DNA of 5,321 nt from Chryseobacterium gleum. GTDB lineage: Bacteria > Bacteroidota > Bacteroidia > Flavobacteriales_D > Crocinitomicaceae. How positions within the stretch are numbered: the first letter of the stretch is position 1; every line of letters begins with the position of its first letter. The notes beneath the pieces were generated by a model. It was not told the DNA's origin and searched no databases. It saw only the letters and a list, made by a program, of their open reading frames with translations. The DNA lies in contig CAMCQL010000141.1 in NCBI GenBank assembly GCA_945877005.1, positions 1-5,321 on the forward strand. Direction: 5' to 3'. The position numbers were made by a program, and so were the translations under genes. Of the stretch, positions 5,195-5,321 are shown one piece after another.

Positions 5195-5321
5195 ATGGAA
5201 CAAAATAACATGTCCTTCCTAGAGCATCTAGAAGAATTGCGTTGGAGATTGGTTCGAAGTTCAATTGCAATCCTTTTATTTTCAGCAGTAATCTGGTTTT
5301 TTCAAGAATGGATTATTGATC
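5195..5321 (+). CDS. tatC: TatC, twin-arginine translocase subunit (5' part only)
   Basis: Only the first 42 codons are present; the window ends inside the gene. The N-terminus contains MSFLEHLEELRWRLVRS, the hallmark TatC opening. HLEELR at residues 11-16 corresponds to the E. coli HLIELR segment, where E15 helps bind the twin-arginine signal; E14 is the equivalent here. The first membrane helix follows (about 22-36, IAILLFSAVIWFF). TatC is the inner-membrane receptor that recognises twin-arginine signal peptides and assembles with TatA for export of folded proteins. Two in-frame starts are possible, ATG at 5195 and ATG at 5210. The first adds MEQNN, and short N-terminal extensions of this sort are common in Flavobacteria. 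The promoter close upstream would leave the first start nearly leaderless and give the second about a 15-base leader. The 149-base gap and own promoter suggest a unit separate from the SPFH genes. Confidence 0.95.
   Translation, partial: MEQNNMSFLEHLEELRWRLVRSSIAILLFSAVIWFFQEWIID

Overview
The window looks like an AT-rich chromosome segment (G+C roughly one third by eye) from a member of the Bacteroidota, most likely Flavobacteriales. Three things point there. The CRISPR repeat is the 47-base kind found with Bacteroidota type II-C systems. Genes start without clear Shine-Dalgarno sequences. A TAnnTTTG-type promoter element lies before tatC. Lipoprotein signals and families such as DUF2202 and SPFH-GYF_2 fit the same group. 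No genus can be named from the sequence alone.

Layout. Positions 1-513 are the end of a CRISPR array: a partial spacer, six full 47-base repeats, six 30-base spacers and a seventh repeat broken after 26 bases. No cas gene or tracrRNA anti-repeat is visible; they presumably lie to the left. A minus-strand gene (651-1250) encodes a DUF2202 ferritin-like lipoprotein. A 403-base divergent gap with two dyad symmetries separates it from a plus-strand lipoprotein of unknown function (1654-2202). A 329-base gap with two strong hairpins follows.

The most interesting part is 2532-5045, three plus-strand genes in a row. The first is a TerB-like plus zinc-ribbon protein. The second, 18 bases later, is an SPFH-domain protein of the YdjI/COG4260 type that ends in a GYF_2 domain. 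The third, 42 bases later, is a small four-helix membrane protein. The first two resemble parts of membrane-stress modules (Bacillus YdjGHI with PspA; TerB-containing Ter systems), so I infer a membrane-associated stress or scaffolding unit. Its function is unproven and I know of no description of this exact combination.

From 5195 to the right edge is the beginning of tatC, the twin-arginine translocase receptor subunit. It has a close promoter that could give an almost leaderless mRNA. It is probably a separate transcription unit. The CRISPR array, the lipoproteins and the SPFH module show no evident functional link to one another.
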